Shown piece after piece: positions 7,981 to 16,318 of a stretch of DNA of 64,000 nucleotides (position 1 is its first letter; each line of letters begins with the position of its first letter). The position numbers were made by a program, and so were the translations under genes. The stretch covers positions 1,984,001-2,048,000 of the forward strand of contig NZ_CP063989.1 in assembly GCF_014595995.2 (NCBI RefSeq), read 5' to 3'. Source of the stretch: Actinomyces respiraculi (GTDB lineage Bacteria; Actinomycetota; Actinomycetes; Actinomycetales; Actinomycetaceae). The notes beneath the pieces are model-generated. The model ran no database searches and was not told the origin of the DNA. It saw nothing but the letters and a program-made list of their open reading frames with translations.

Positions 7981-9219
7981 ATGGGTTCGTTCCACGTGAG
8001 TGTCGAGCGCACGCTGGTGGTCCTCCAGGCAGCCGCTCTCTGCTGTCTGCTTACCGCGGCAGTTCTGCGTACCGTCGACGCGGCGGAAACAGGAGACGGG
8101 CTCCCCGTCGCTATCACATGGCTGGCTCTCGTTCCGATCGTCACCGCCCTTTGGGCACTGCGCCCGCGCATCGTCCGCGCCGGTCACGGCGCTGAGTGGA
8201 CGATACTTGCCGTTCTCCTGGCGACACCGATCGCGGTCTTCGGTACCCTGAACTTCACCATTCCGGTCCTGCTTCTGATAGTCGCGTTCGCCGTCGTTGA
8301 CGTTTCTCTCAGAGCAGGGATCCATGCAGCCGCATGGATTCTGTGCGTAGGTTTCGCTCTACATGTAGCTGACAACCTGACGTCGTGGGGAGCGTTTTTC
8401 ACGGGCGTGATTCAAGGACTGATCAATGTCGTCCCCGTCGCCGTGCTCTTGTGTTTTGGGATCGCCCTTGGACTTTCGCTTCGCAGTTTCGAGAAGCGCC
8501 GGCGTGACGATCAGAAGGTGATCAATCGTCTGCAACATGCTACAGAGATGGAAAAGGAGCTCCTCCTTTCAGACGAACGGGCCCGGAGCGCGAGGGAGCT
8601 CCACGACGGGCTCGGTCACCGACTTACGCTTATTTCGATGAGTCTCGAACTGGCTGAAAGGATGCGCGGGATCGATGTTGACCAGGCGTGGGAAGAGATC
8701 CGAACTGCCAGGGACACCACCAGTGACGCTCTCGCCGAAATGCGGATGTGGGTACGAGCCCTGAGCCCGGTGCGAGACGCGGATGCCCGCGGACTTGCCG
8801 CACTTGAACTCATCGCCGAATCATTTCGGGGCACCGGTCTGACTGTGGACGTTTCTGGCGATGAAGCATCTGACCGCGAGCTTGCCAGTGATGATGAGAT
8901 TGCGCTACTGATCTACCGTGCGGTCCAAGAAGGCCTGACCAACGCCTTGCGTCATGGCCGCGCCCGGACAGTGCGCATCTTCCTCGCAGCAAAGGAGCAG
9001 CAGATGGAGCTGGCCGTCATCAACGACTTCGGCTGGGGCGCTGCGGCTGAGCCACCGGAGTTAGTACCCGCCTTCGGGTTCGGGTTGCGAGGAATCTCCG
9101 ACCGTACCTTGGAGCGCGGCGGGTCCATGCGCGCCCGCCGCGTCGATGGTGAGTTCCATCTCGACGTCGTTGTGCCGCTCCACGGTTCTGGAGGCACTGA
9201 GGTTTTCTCATCAGGATAG
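7981..9219 (+). CDS. NarL-family sensor histidine kinase
   Basis: 412 residues. The first about 160 residues hold five or so membrane helices with very short loops, a sensor layout common for peptide or envelope signals. A short coiled region leads into the HisKA_3 dimerisation domain with ARELHDGLGHRL (phospho-acceptor His208). The ATPase domain has an N-box in VQEGLTNALRHGRA and a G-box in GFGLRGISDR. The gene is divergent from lanKC, 154 bases away, and its cognate regulator lies 866 bases downstream beyond an insertion-sequence remnant. It probably senses the lanthipeptide or the stress it causes and controls the operon; that link is inferred from position. Confidence 0.88.
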   Translation: MGSFHVSVERTLVVLQAAALCCLLTAAVLRTVDAAETGDGLPVAITWLALVPIVTALWALRPRIVRAGHGAEWTILAVLLATPIAVFGTLNFTIPVLLLIVAFAVVDVSLRAGIHAAAWILCVGFALHVADNLTSWGAFFTGVIQGLINVVPVAVLLCFGIALGLSLRSFEKRRRDDQKVINRLQHATEMEKELLLSDERARSARELHDGLGHRLTLISMSLELAERMRGIDVDQAWEEIRTARDTTSDALAEMRMWVRALSPVRDADARGLAALELIAESFRGTGLTVDVSGDEASDRELASDDEIALLIYRAVQEGLTNALRHGRARTVRIFLAAKEQQMELAVINDFGWGAAAEPPELVPAFGFGLRGISDRTLERGGSMRARRVDGEFHLDVVVPLHGSGGTEVFSSG

Positions 9220-9227
9220 GGCGGGCG

Positions 9228-10040
9228 TGTAGCCCGTGCTGAGGTTGAGCATGACCAGGGCGGTGGGGGGTGATGTGGGTGATGGCCTTGGGGCGGGGGT
9301 GACTGTTTGGAGGGCCCTGGTAGTCCTTGTCAGCCAGGTCAGCCAGGTCAGCCAGGTCAGCCAGCGTGCACGGCCCCTGAGTGGCGGCCTTGTACAAGGG
9401 CTCCGAGCGCTCTGGCCACCCTCAGGTTATGCACGGGCGCCCGGGCTCCACCGGCGAGAACTCGCACCGGGTAGCCGCAGGAGTCGGTCAGGACCTGCAC
9501 GCTTCCCCCACAAGGCCCTTGTGCTTGCCCGAATACCACAGGTGTCTGCCGGACTCGCTCCGCTGGACAACCCTGTCTTTGCGAATCAGGGTGCCGTCCA
9601 AACACACGTAGGACTCACCGGCCTCCACCAGATCGCCTGGGTGTCGATGAGGTCCGGGGTGTGCTGGCTGACGACGTCGAGGGCCTCGTCCAGGTAGCGG
9701 TAGGCGGTGGCGATCGAGATGCCGGTGTCTTGAGTCAGGGGGCACATGCTGCTGGTGGCCTCGATGAGACAGCGCAGCACCAGCAGAGCCTGTCTCCGGG
9801 AGGTCGCGGCCCTCTGGTGGGGGCGGGTGTCATGGCCCTGCGATGGGCGGTCAGCCAGCACGGCACGGTACGGGCGGTGGCCTCAGGGACGTCGAGGGTG
9901 GCACGATAAGGCAGCACGCGGGATCTCGCATTCAGGGAGGTTCTTTGGCCGGAACCCATCTGGTCGTGCTCCCCGTGTGTACCCCCGTACAACACGCTCC
10001 TTCCCCCAGCAACCCAACGATCAGGCCGGACGCACGCCCC
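9228..10040 (-). mobile_element. Decayed IS5-type insertion splitting the two-component operon
   Basis: Minus-strand fragments in several frames give an IS5/IS1647-like transposase: LPYRATLDVPEATARTVPCWL, SIATAYRYLDEALDVVSQ, then DGTLIRKDRVV, LWYSGKHKGLVG and a LADKDYQG block. Frameshifts separate these pieces, so it is inactive. Both ends show a loosely matching GGGCGTG-containing sequence (near 9220 and 10035) that may be the terminal repeats, but the match is poor. The insertion sits exactly between the kinase stop and the regulator ribosome site, so both two-component genes remain whole. It may uncouple their transcription. Confidence 0.72.
9329..9364 (-). repeat. Four tandem copies of a 9-bp unit in the IS remnant
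   Basis: GTCAGCCAG is repeated four times without interruption. On the transposase strand it encodes repeated Leu-Ala-Asp at the LADK-Y motif of the IS5-type enzyme, so the array is a slippage expansion of a catalytic-region codon block in a dead gene. Confidence 0.9.
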
Positions 10041-10085
10041 ACCCCCGGTGAGAAAACCTTACTGATCGAGAGGAGACGAGATAAC

Positions 10086-10724
10086 GTGACTGATCTGGAA
10101 TCGAAACGCGTGCTCCTGGTCGAAGACCAGCAGCTTATACGCCGAGGCTTGACCATGCTCCTGGCCACTGTGAGTGGGATCGAGGTTGTGGCCCAGGCTT
10201 CGGATGGGGAAACGGCGCTCGCGGTCCTTGCCGATGAAGACGTCGATGTGGTCCTCACAGACGCGCGCATGCCCGGCATGGATGGTGTGGAACTCACACT
10301 CCAGTGCGCCACGCTCTACCCCGGTCTGCCAGTCCTGATCCTGACCACTTTCGACGATGACGCACTCGTGCAGTCTGCACTCGCTGCTGGCGCGTCGGGC
10401 TTCTTGCTCAAAGACACATCTGTCGAGGGGCTCACCTACGCAGTGCATGCGGTTATTGACGGCGGGATGGTGATCGATCCACGCGTTGCGAAAGCAGCGA
10501 TGCGCACTAAGGACAGTCGAAAAGAGTCTCTGGCGATACTCACCCGCAGCGAACACTCAGTGGCCAAACTTGTCGCACGAGGACTGACGAACTCCGAGAT
10601 CGCGGAAACTCTTGTGCTCGCCGAAGGCACCGTCAAGAACCATGTCTCGGCACTCCTGCGGAAACTCGACGCGAGAGACCGCACAGCGTTGGCATTGACG
10701 CTGTATAAAGCTCTAGGCGACTGA
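10086..10724 (+). CDS. NarL/LuxR-type response regulator
   Basis: 212 residues from a GTG at 10086, preceded by GAGAGGAG about ten bases upstream. An in-frame start far upstream (9843) would read through the IS remnant and is rejected. The receiver domain has the acidic pocket VEDQ near residue 13, phospho-acceptor Asp59 in TDARMPGMDG and the conserved Lys in FLLKD. The C-terminal LuxR helix-turn-helix is LTRSEHSVAKLVARGLTNSE followed by GTVKNHVSALLRKL. It is the likely partner of the kinase at 7981-9219 and the likely regulator of the lanthipeptide operon. Confidence 0.9.
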   Translation: MTDLESKRVLLVEDQQLIRRGLTMLLATVSGIEVVAQASDGETALAVLADEDVDVVLTDARMPGMDGVELTLQCATLYPGLPVLILTTFDDDALVQSALAAGASGFLLKDTSVEGLTYAVHAVIDGGMVIDPRVAKAAMRTKDSRKESLAILTRSEHSVAKLVARGLTNSEIAETLVLAEGTVKNHVSALLRKLDARDRTALALTLYKALGD

Positions 10725-10725
10725 C

Positions 10726-10753
10726 TAGCCCAACCATCTGGCTAGGGCTTTTG
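10726..10753 (+). terminator. Terminator after the response regulator
   Basis: CTAGCC (10726-10731) pairs with GGCTAG (10741-10746) and is followed by GGCTTTT. Short stem with a small T-run, directly after the regulator stop codon. Confidence 0.5.
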
Positions 10754-11022
10754 CCGCTCACCCCGATCATGTCGCGGTCGAGGTCGCCTAACAGTGACCC
10801 CATGATTGTTCCCAAGGCCCCCGCGCGGTGGGCCGGTCGCCCATCACCGTGGGTTCCGCAACTTCGGGCACTACCGACCCCGCACGCACCGGATCACCGG
10901 CGGCCTCGATGCCTCACCCCGCACTCAACTCTGAATAGCCGTCATTCCCCAACCAAGTGCGAAGCAGGCTTTGCACGGGAACCCCGGAGTGCCTCATGTC
11001 GAGGTGCCCGCAAAGACTCGTT
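10754..11022. other. Non-coding island DNA before the IS481-like remnant
   Basis: No convincing gene. Near the right end (10988-11015) is a degenerate direct copy of the IS end at 11023-11051: both read GTGCCTCAT, a short variable part, then TGCCCGC-AAG. It therefore holds a second, decayed IS-end sequence. Confidence 0.5.
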
Positions 11023-11938
11023 GGTGCCTCATCTGGGACTGCCCGCGAAGCTGGGAGGGTCTAGGAGGCGGCTCTCTTGAGGCGGATGCTCTTGTGGACG
11101 TCGGGCGGGACGCTGGGGAGCTGGGCGAGGTCGAGCTGGCCGGTCGTGTCCTTGGCCAGGACGATGAGCACGTCCTGGAGCTCGCCGATGCGGCGGGTGA
11201 TGGCGGCGGGGTCGAGCCGGTCGCGGTAGGCGATCAGCTCCTGCTTCTGCTTGTCGGCCAGCACATCGGTGTCCAGTTGCCGGTCCAGCGGGACACGGGG
11301 AGTGTCGTACAGGCGCTTGCACTTGCCGACCTTGCCGGTACCCCACCCGAGGTGCAGGCCCAACCGTCGGCCAGGGTCTCGTGGAAGCGTTCGATCTTGC
11401 CGTTGGTCTGCGGACGGTAGGGCCGTGTCTTGCTCACCGTGATGCCGTGCTGGTCGCAGACCGCGAGCCACAGGTGTGATGTGCAGGCCGATCCGTTGTC
11501 GGACAGGACCGTGTCGATGCTCACGCCCCGTTGAGCGAACCCGGCCACGGCCCGGACCAGGATCGCGGTGGCGGTGGCTGCGGTCTGGTCGTCGTGGACC
11601 TCGCAGCGGACCAGTCGGCAGTGGTCATCGATGAGCCATGCACGAACGCGCAGCCCATCCGCGGCCCGTGGTGTGAGTTCTTGGGCTCGTTGGTGGTCAC
11701 GGGTGCCCTGTTGGCGGCCGACGTAGCGCCAGCCGCCGCCGTCGGGAGTGCTGCCGGTCCTCCTCACATCGACATGGACCAGTAACCCGGGGTGGTCATG
11801 CTCGAAGCGTCGGATCGGTTCCCCGGTGGTCCGGTCGCAGGCTGACCGCCGGTTGAGTCCACAGGCCGTGAGGATTCACACGCCCAGATCGCAGTCCTTC
11901 GACCAACCTGCCCGGTCAGTACACCTAGATGAGGCACC
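11023..11938 (-). mobile_element. IS481-like element, inactive, with chimeric transposase
   Basis: Bounded by a 15-bp inverted repeat, GGTGCCTCATCTGGG at 11023-11037 and its complement with one mismatch at 11924-11938. The main minus-strand frame (about 11340-11767) has a DDE integrase core: RAWLIDDHCRLVRCEV, VLSDNGSACTSH, and SKTRPYRPQTNGKIERFHET. After LADGWAC the frame departs from an IS481 C-terminus. In another frame, 11061-11345 encodes a different ending (KRLYDTPRVPLDRQLDTDVL ... IAYRDRLDPAAI ... SIRLKRAAS) typical of the C-terminus of another rve-type transposase. The element thus looks like a recombinant of two transposase genes joined near 11340 and is not expected to be functional. 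Confidence 0.68.
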
Positions 11939-11949
11939 GAGCCTCTTTC

Positions 11950-12005
11950 GGCTCATCCCATTTGAGGGTGTGGGTGGGGTTTGAGTCCTCTGGTCTCTAG
12001 TTGTG
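11950..12005 (+). repeat. Left 56-bp terminal inverted repeat
   Basis: Starts GGCTCATCCCA and ends TCTCTAGTTGTG. It pairs with 12954-13009; the four mismatches fall at repeat positions 6, 12, 33 and 43. Confidence 0.92.
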
Positions 12006-12511
12006 TCAGGCTCCGGGTTTGGTGGGGGCTGGTTTGTCTGGTGTCGGTGGTTGCTGGTTGGGGGTGGTGGGTGTGGGGGGTGTTGGTGGCTGGTTGGAGG
12101 GTGCTGTTGTGCTCGGGCGGGGGCGCAGCGTGGCGGTGGTGGGGTGGGGGCGGGTGGTGCCCGCCCAGTGGGGCCCACTCGGTGGTGGCGGTCACGGGCG
12201 TCGTCCAGATCGTCCAGGTTCTGCCGGGGGCTGTGGGTGTCGAGGTGGGCGCGGTTGCGGATGGGCTCGGCCCTTGCGACGGTGGGTTCAGGGCCTGGGC
12301 CAGGGCGCCTGCGTAAGGGGGCCGTCCCTTTTTGGGGCCGACGCGGGGCCGCGGCGTTGGCCTGGCTCGGGGCCTGGCCGTGGCCGGTGGGCGCGGTGCT
12401 GCGCCGCGCGGTCGCAAGTGGTGGGCCAGGCCCGCCAGCGCCCCCCTCTCGCTCACGCGGGGGGGGCTGGTGGTAGGCAGGGGTCTTGCCCTGAGGAAGC
12501 ACAGTTAGTGT

Positions 12512-12657
12512 GGACCACTTGCTGCCATCTTGGACCACCTGCCGTCGTTCGGACCACCTACGGACGCGTCTGGGGTGGTCCAAACGACCGAACGTGGTCC
12601 AAACGACCGAACGTGGTCCAAACGACCGAACGTGGTCCGAACGACCGAACGTGGTCC
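12512..12657. repeat. Mirror-symmetric iteron array (GGACCAC / GTGGTCC)
   Basis: Five GTGGTCC sites start at 12575, 12594, 12613, 12632 and 12651, exactly 19 bp apart, in the unit GTGGTCC(A/G)AACGACCGAAC. Three copies in the opposite orientation (GGACCAC) start at 12512, 12532 and 12551; the one at 12551 also carries the reverse complement of the GAACGAC part. The two sets converge on a centre near 12566. Regular 19-bp phasing and inverted halves suggest a protein-binding array. It is not CRISPR because there are no unique spacers. Confidence 0.9.
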
Positions 12658-12783
12658 GGAACTGATCAATGGCGCTCCACACAGCGCACCGGGGCCCGGC
12701 AGCGGCCCCAGCCACCGGCCGACCGTCGCCGGCCAGACCCGCAAGCACTCAGCCGCCCGACCCATGGCCCAGCCCTCCACCAC

Positions 12784-12841
12784 CAGGCGGGCAAGACGAC
12801 GACGCCCCCCAGGCGGGCAAGACGACGACGCCCCCCAGGCG
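12784..12841 (+). repeat. 26-bp tandem duplication
   Basis: Two perfect copies of a 26-bp unit (12784-12809 and 12810-12835) beginning CAGGCGGGCAAGACGACG, followed by a six-base partial third copy. Confidence 0.9.
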
Positions 12842-12953
12842 TCAAAGGTGCGCCAGCATGCGCCATGAAGACCTCCCCAGACCGCACGCGAGCGTCAACC
12901 CCGCATCCCGCCCAGCAGACCTCCACCCAACCCGTTCACAACCCCAAAGAAAG

Positions 12954-13009
12954 CACAACTAGAGACCGGAGGACTCAGACCCCACCCACACCCTCAATTG
13001 GGAAGAGCC
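12954..13009 (-). repeat. Right 56-bp terminal inverted repeat
   Basis: Reverse complement of 11950-12005 with four mismatches. Outside it the two flanks are unrelated, so both outer ends are sharp. Confidence 0.92.
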
Positions 13010-13050
13010 ACGTTGTGTCGCGGGCACCTGTCATGAGTCTCGTCGCACCC

Positions 13051-13079
13051 TTGCGCAACCGGGGACCACCATTTATTTT
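13051..13079 (+). promoter_or_regulatory. Candidate promoter/operator of the alpha-galactosidase operon
   Basis: TTGCGC at 13051-13056, a 17-bp spacer and TATTTT at 13074-13079 make a plausible sigma-70 type promoter 49 bases before the galactosidase start. The -35 is part of the palindrome TTGCGCAA, as in LacI-family operators, and the spacer contains one GGACCAC (13063-13069), the core of the iteron array 400 bp upstream. Confidence 0.4.
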
Positions 13080-13128
13080 CACGTCACAAGGAATCGGTGT
13101 TGGTTCCCCCTCTCCTGGAAGGACGACG

Positions 13129-15306
13129 ATGACCCTCCACCTGCGCCGAGGCGGCACCTCCCTGGTGCTCGACCTGCTCGACGACCGCTTCCCGGTGGTG
13201 CACCACTGGGGCCCCGACCTGGGCGAGGTCGACGGCGAGGACCTGGCCGACGCGACCCTGGCCGCGGCGACCTCCCTGGGCAGTAACACCGCCTGGATCA
13301 CCAACGACCTGCCCATCCTGCCCCTGACGCACCTGGGATGGAGCGCACGCCCAGCCGTGGGACTCTCACGCACCGACGGCTCAGCCTTCTGCCCCCACCC
13401 CACCGTCGTCACCCACGAGACCGCCAGCCAGGACACCCCCGCCGGAAGCACCCTCGTCGTGCACTCCAGCGGGACCGACACCGTCAACGACCTGACCCTG
13501 GGCACCGAGCTGCGTCTGGAGCCCAGTGGGATGCTGCGCGTGCGCGCCTGGGTCCGCAACAACCGTCCCGACTCGGGCCGCCCCGGTGCGGACCTCGTCG
13601 TCGGCGAACTCACCCCCGTGCTGCCCGTACCCGACAGCGCCGACGAGCTGCTTGACACCACCGGGCACCACATCCTCGAGCGCAGGCTCGTGCGCACCCC
13701 CTTCACCCCCGGCACCCGGCTGCGCGAGTCCTGGGAGGGACGTCCGGGGCACGACGCCGTCACCTGGCTGGTGGCCGGCCCCACCGGCTTCGGCTGGCGC
13801 AGCGGGCGCGTCCACGGCGTCCACCTGGCCTGGTCCGGCAACACCCGCCACCTGGCATTCAACCCGGCCTCGGGGCGCAAGCTCCTGGGGGCCGGAGAGC
13901 TGCTCCTGCCAGGAGAGGTCTCGCTCGCCCCCGGTCAGACCTACACCTCCCCGTGGGCCTTCTACTCCTGGGGCGAGGGCCTGGACGCCCTGGCCCACCG
14001 CAGCCACGCCTGGCTGCGCTCGCGCCCGTCCCACCCCCACCGTCCCCGCCCGGTGCTACTCAACACCTGGGAGGCCGTCTACTTCAACCACGACCTCGAC
14101 AAGCTCAAGGCCTTGGCCGACGCAGCGGCCCAGGTCGGTATCGAGCGCTACGTCCTGGACGACGGCTGGTTCGGCTCACGCCGTGACGACACCTCGGGCC
14201 TGGGTGACTGGCAGGTCTCCCCCGAGGCCTGGCCCCAGGGCCTTGAGCCCCTCGTGGAGCACGTCCACGCCCTGGGCATGGAGTTCGGCCTGTGGTTCGA
14301 GCCGGAGATGGTCAACGTCAACTCCGACCTCGCCCGCGCCCACCCCGAGTGGATCCTGTCCGACGGCGCCGGCGGCGCACCCGAGCACCGTCACCAGCGG
14401 GTCCTGGACCTGTGCGCCCCCGGGGCCTGGGAGTATCTGTTCGACTCCGTCTCCACCCTGGTCGAGCGACTCGACATCGCCTATCTCAAGTGGGACCACA
14501 ACTCCCCCCTGCTGGCCACCGGCCACGAGGTCGCCGCCCCGACCGCGGGGCGGGCAGGCGCGGGAGCCGTCCACGACCAGACCCTGGCCCTCTACCGCCT
14601 GCTCGACGCCCTGCACGAGCGCTTCCCCGCCCTGGAGATCGAGTCCTGCGCCGGGGGCGGCGGGCGCATCGACCTGGGCATCATGGAGCGCGCCCAGCGG
14701 GTGTGGGCCTCGGACTGCATCGACGCCCACGACCGTCAGGACATCCAGCGCGGCACGATGATGCTGCTGCCCCCAGAGCTCGTGGGCACCCACGTCGGCT
14801 CCGGGCGCGCCCACACGACCCTGCGCGACCTCGACCTCGACTTCCGTGCCGGCACCGCCCTGTGGGGACACATGGGGGTCGAGTGGGACCTCACCCGGGC
14901 CGACGAGCCCACCCGCGAGCGCCTGGCCTCCATCATCGCCTTGCACAAGGAGCTGCGCGACCTGCTGCACTCGGGGGTGACGGTCCACGCCGACCTTCCC
15001 GACGACGAGGCGCTGCGCATCGAGGGCGTTGTCGCCCCCGACGGCTCTGAGGCCCTGTACGAGGTCGCCGCGCTCGGCCAGCTCCTGGCCTGGCCGACAG
15101 CGCCGCGCCCGTTGCCCGGACTGGACCCCTCGCGCCGCTACCACGTGCGCCTGGCGGCACCGGCCTACCCCGAGCTGCGGGTGACGGCTGGCTGGATGAT
15201 CGGCGGCGTGACCCTGCCGGGCTCCTACCTGACGACCACGGGCCTGGCGCTGCCGGCGCTGCACCCCGACCACCTCATCCTGCTGCGCGCCACCGCCGTC
15301 GACTGA
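13129..15306 (+). CDS. Alpha-galactosidase, GH36 family
   Basis: 725 residues from the ATG at 13129, preceded by GGAAGGACG; an open frame running further upstream crosses the inverted-repeat unit and is not coding. It hydrolyses terminal alpha-1,6-galactosides such as melibiose and raffinose. The GH36 barrel is marked by YVLDDGWFG, the nucleophile Asp in YLKWDHNS and the acid/base Asp in RVWASDCIDAHDRQDIQ; SCAGGGGRIDLGIMERA precedes it. An N-terminal beta-sandwich of about 300 residues is present. There is no signal peptide, so it acts on imported sugar. It heads an operon with two permeases and a binding protein that probably import the same alpha-galactosides. Confidence 0.93.
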   Translation: MTLHLRRGGTSLVLDLLDDRFPVVHHWGPDLGEVDGEDLADATLAAATSLGSNTAWITNDLPILPLTHLGWSARPAVGLSRTDGSAFCPHPTVVTHETASQDTPAGSTLVVHSSGTDTVNDLTLGTELRLEPSGMLRVRAWVRNNRPDSGRPGADLVVGELTPVLPVPDSADELLDTTGHHILERRLVRTPFTPGTRLRESWEGRPGHDAVTWLVAGPTGFGWRSGRVHGVHLAWSGNTRHLAFNPASGRKLLGAGELLLPGEVSLAPGQTYTSPWAFYSWGEGLDALAHRSHAWLRSRPSHPHRPRPVLLNTWEAVYFNHDLDKLKALADAAAQVGIERYVLDDGWFGSRRDDTSGLGDWQVSPEAWPQGLEPLVEHVHALGMEFGLWFEPEMVNVNSDLARAHPEWILSDGAGGAPEHRHQRVLDLCAPGAWEYLFDSVSTLVERLDIAYLKWDHNSPLLATGHEVAAPTAGRAGAGAVHDQTLALYRLLDALHERFPALEIESCAGGGGRIDLGIMERAQRVWASDCIDAHDRQDIQRGTMMLLPPELVGTHVGSGRAHTTLRDLDLDFRAGTALWGHMGVEWDLTRADEPTRERLASIIALHKELRDLLHSGVTVHADLPDDEALRIEGVVAPDGSEALYEVAALGQLLAWPTAPRPLPGLDPSRRYHVRLAAPAYPELRVTAGWMIGGVTLPGSYLTTTGLALPALHPDHLILLRATAVD

Positions 15307-15394
15307 GCACGGCCCACACCTCCTGTCCCAGTCCTGCCCCGGAGTCCGCCGCTCTCTTGCCGTTGTCCCACATCACCGTCGATATGGAGATCCA

Positions 15395-16306
15395 ATGTCA
15401 ACCTCGTCCCTGCTCGCACCGCAAGCGGGTCGGCGGCGCCGAGCGCGCTGCGACACCGCGCTCGGCCTGACCTTCATCCTGCCGGCGACGATCGGCCTCC
15501 TCGCCTTCTACATCTGGCCCCTCATCCGGGGCATCTGGCTGTCCTTCACCGAGTACAACCTCCTGACCCCTGAGACCTTCACCGGCCTGGCCAACTACAA
15601 GCGTATGGTCCGGGACGACACCTTCTGGAACGCCGTCGTCGTCACCCTGGAGTACGTCGTCATCAACATCGGCCTGCAGACGCTCCTGGCGCTGCTCATC
15701 GCCGTCCTCATGCAGCGCCTGACCCAGTCCACCGTCGTGCGCTCGATCGTGCTGACGCCCTACCTCGTGTCCAACGTGGTCGCCGCCATGCTGTGGCTGT
15801 GGATCCTGGACAACACGCTGGGTGTCACCAACCAGATCCTGGAGTCCTTGACGGGCTCGGCGGTGGACTTCTTCTCCTCATCACTGGCCATCCCCACCAT
15901 CGCCGTCATCAACGTGTGGCGCCACGTGGGCTACACGGCCCTGCTCATCTTCGCGGGCCTGCAGTCGATCCCGAGCACGGTCTACGAGGCGGGCAAGGTC
16001 GACGGCGCCAGCGAGTGGCGGATGTTCTGGCGGATCACCATGCCGCTGCTGCGTCCCATCCTGGCGCTCGTGCTCATCATGACGATGATCGGCTCCTTCC
16101 AGGTCTTCGACACCGTCTCCGTGGCCACCCAGGGCGGCCCCGTCAACGCCTCGCGCGTGCTGCAGTACTACATCTACGACATGGCCTTCGGGCGCTTCCA
16201 GTTCGGGTACGCCTCCGCCATGGCGGTGGGCCTGCTGCTCGTCCTGGCGGCGATCACGATCCTTCAGTACCGCATGACCCGTGCGGGCGAGACGGACCTG
16301 GACTGA
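15395..16306 (+). CDS. Sugar ABC transporter permease, MalF/UgpA/LacF type
   Basis: 303 residues with six predicted membrane helices, the first at about residues 25-45 (LTFILPATIGLLAFYIWPLI). The cytoplasmic EAA loop YEAGKVDGASEWRMFWRITMPLL is the contact site for the ATPase. The start ATG is preceded by GGAGA. It is the first of two permease genes, 88 bases after the galactosidase. No ATPase gene is present in the operon, so a shared MsiK-type ATPase encoded elsewhere is inferred. Confidence 0.92.
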   Translation: MSTSSLLAPQAGRRRRARCDTALGLTFILPATIGLLAFYIWPLIRGIWLSFTEYNLLTPETFTGLANYKRMVRDDTFWNAVVVTLEYVVINIGLQTLLALLIAVLMQRLTQSTVVRSIVLTPYLVSNVVAAMLWLWILDNTLGVTNQILESLTGSAVDFFSSSLAIPTIAVINVWRHVGYTALLIFAGLQSIPSTVYEAGKVDGASEWRMFWRITMPLLRPILALVLIMTMIGSFQVFDTVSVATQGGPVNASRVLQYYIYDMAFGRFQFGYASAMAVGLLLVLAAITILQYRMTRAGETDLD

Positions 16307-16318
16307 GGAGGAGCACCG

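Larger units (their letters stand above)
11950..13009. mobile_element. 1,060-bp unit with 56-bp terminal inverted repeats, no transposase
   Basis: The sequence at 11950-12005 returns as its reverse complement at 12954-13009 with 52 of 56 positions matching. The interior has no credible gene: apparent long frames are Pro/Arg/Gly-rich shadows. It is strongly skewed, G/T-rich on the plus strand from 12006 to about 12470 and C/A-rich from about 12670 to 12953, as if derived from a long palindrome. It contains an iteron array and a 26-bp tandem duplication (listed separately). The arrangement resembles a non-autonomous transposable unit or two facing copies of a genomic repeat. No target duplication was found. 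It lies between the IS481-like remnant and the alpha-galactosidase operon. Confidence 0.6.

Noticed and set aside
8000..8402. Short frames inside the kinase gene as extra lanthipeptide precursors
   Set aside because: None has a leader motif, a Ser/Thr-Cys module or a ribosome site.
9843..10085. N-terminal extension of the response regulator
   Set aside because: It reads antisense through the IS5 remnant and lacks similarity; the receiver domain starts right after the GTG at 10086.
12512..12657. CRISPR array
   Set aside because: The 19-bp units are contiguous and identical, with no unique spacers, two orientations and no cas genes.
11876..12748. Long minus-strand Pro/Arg-rich frame in the inverted-repeat unit
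   Set aside because: Composition is that of skewed GC-rich DNA; it spans the iteron array and a terminal repeat and shows no domain.
12001..15306. A 1,101-codon open frame covering the inverted-repeat unit and the alpha-galactosidase
   Set aside because: The part before 13129 is low-complexity, crosses both terminal repeats and the iteron array, and has no homology; the enzyme starts normally at 13129 after a ribosome site.
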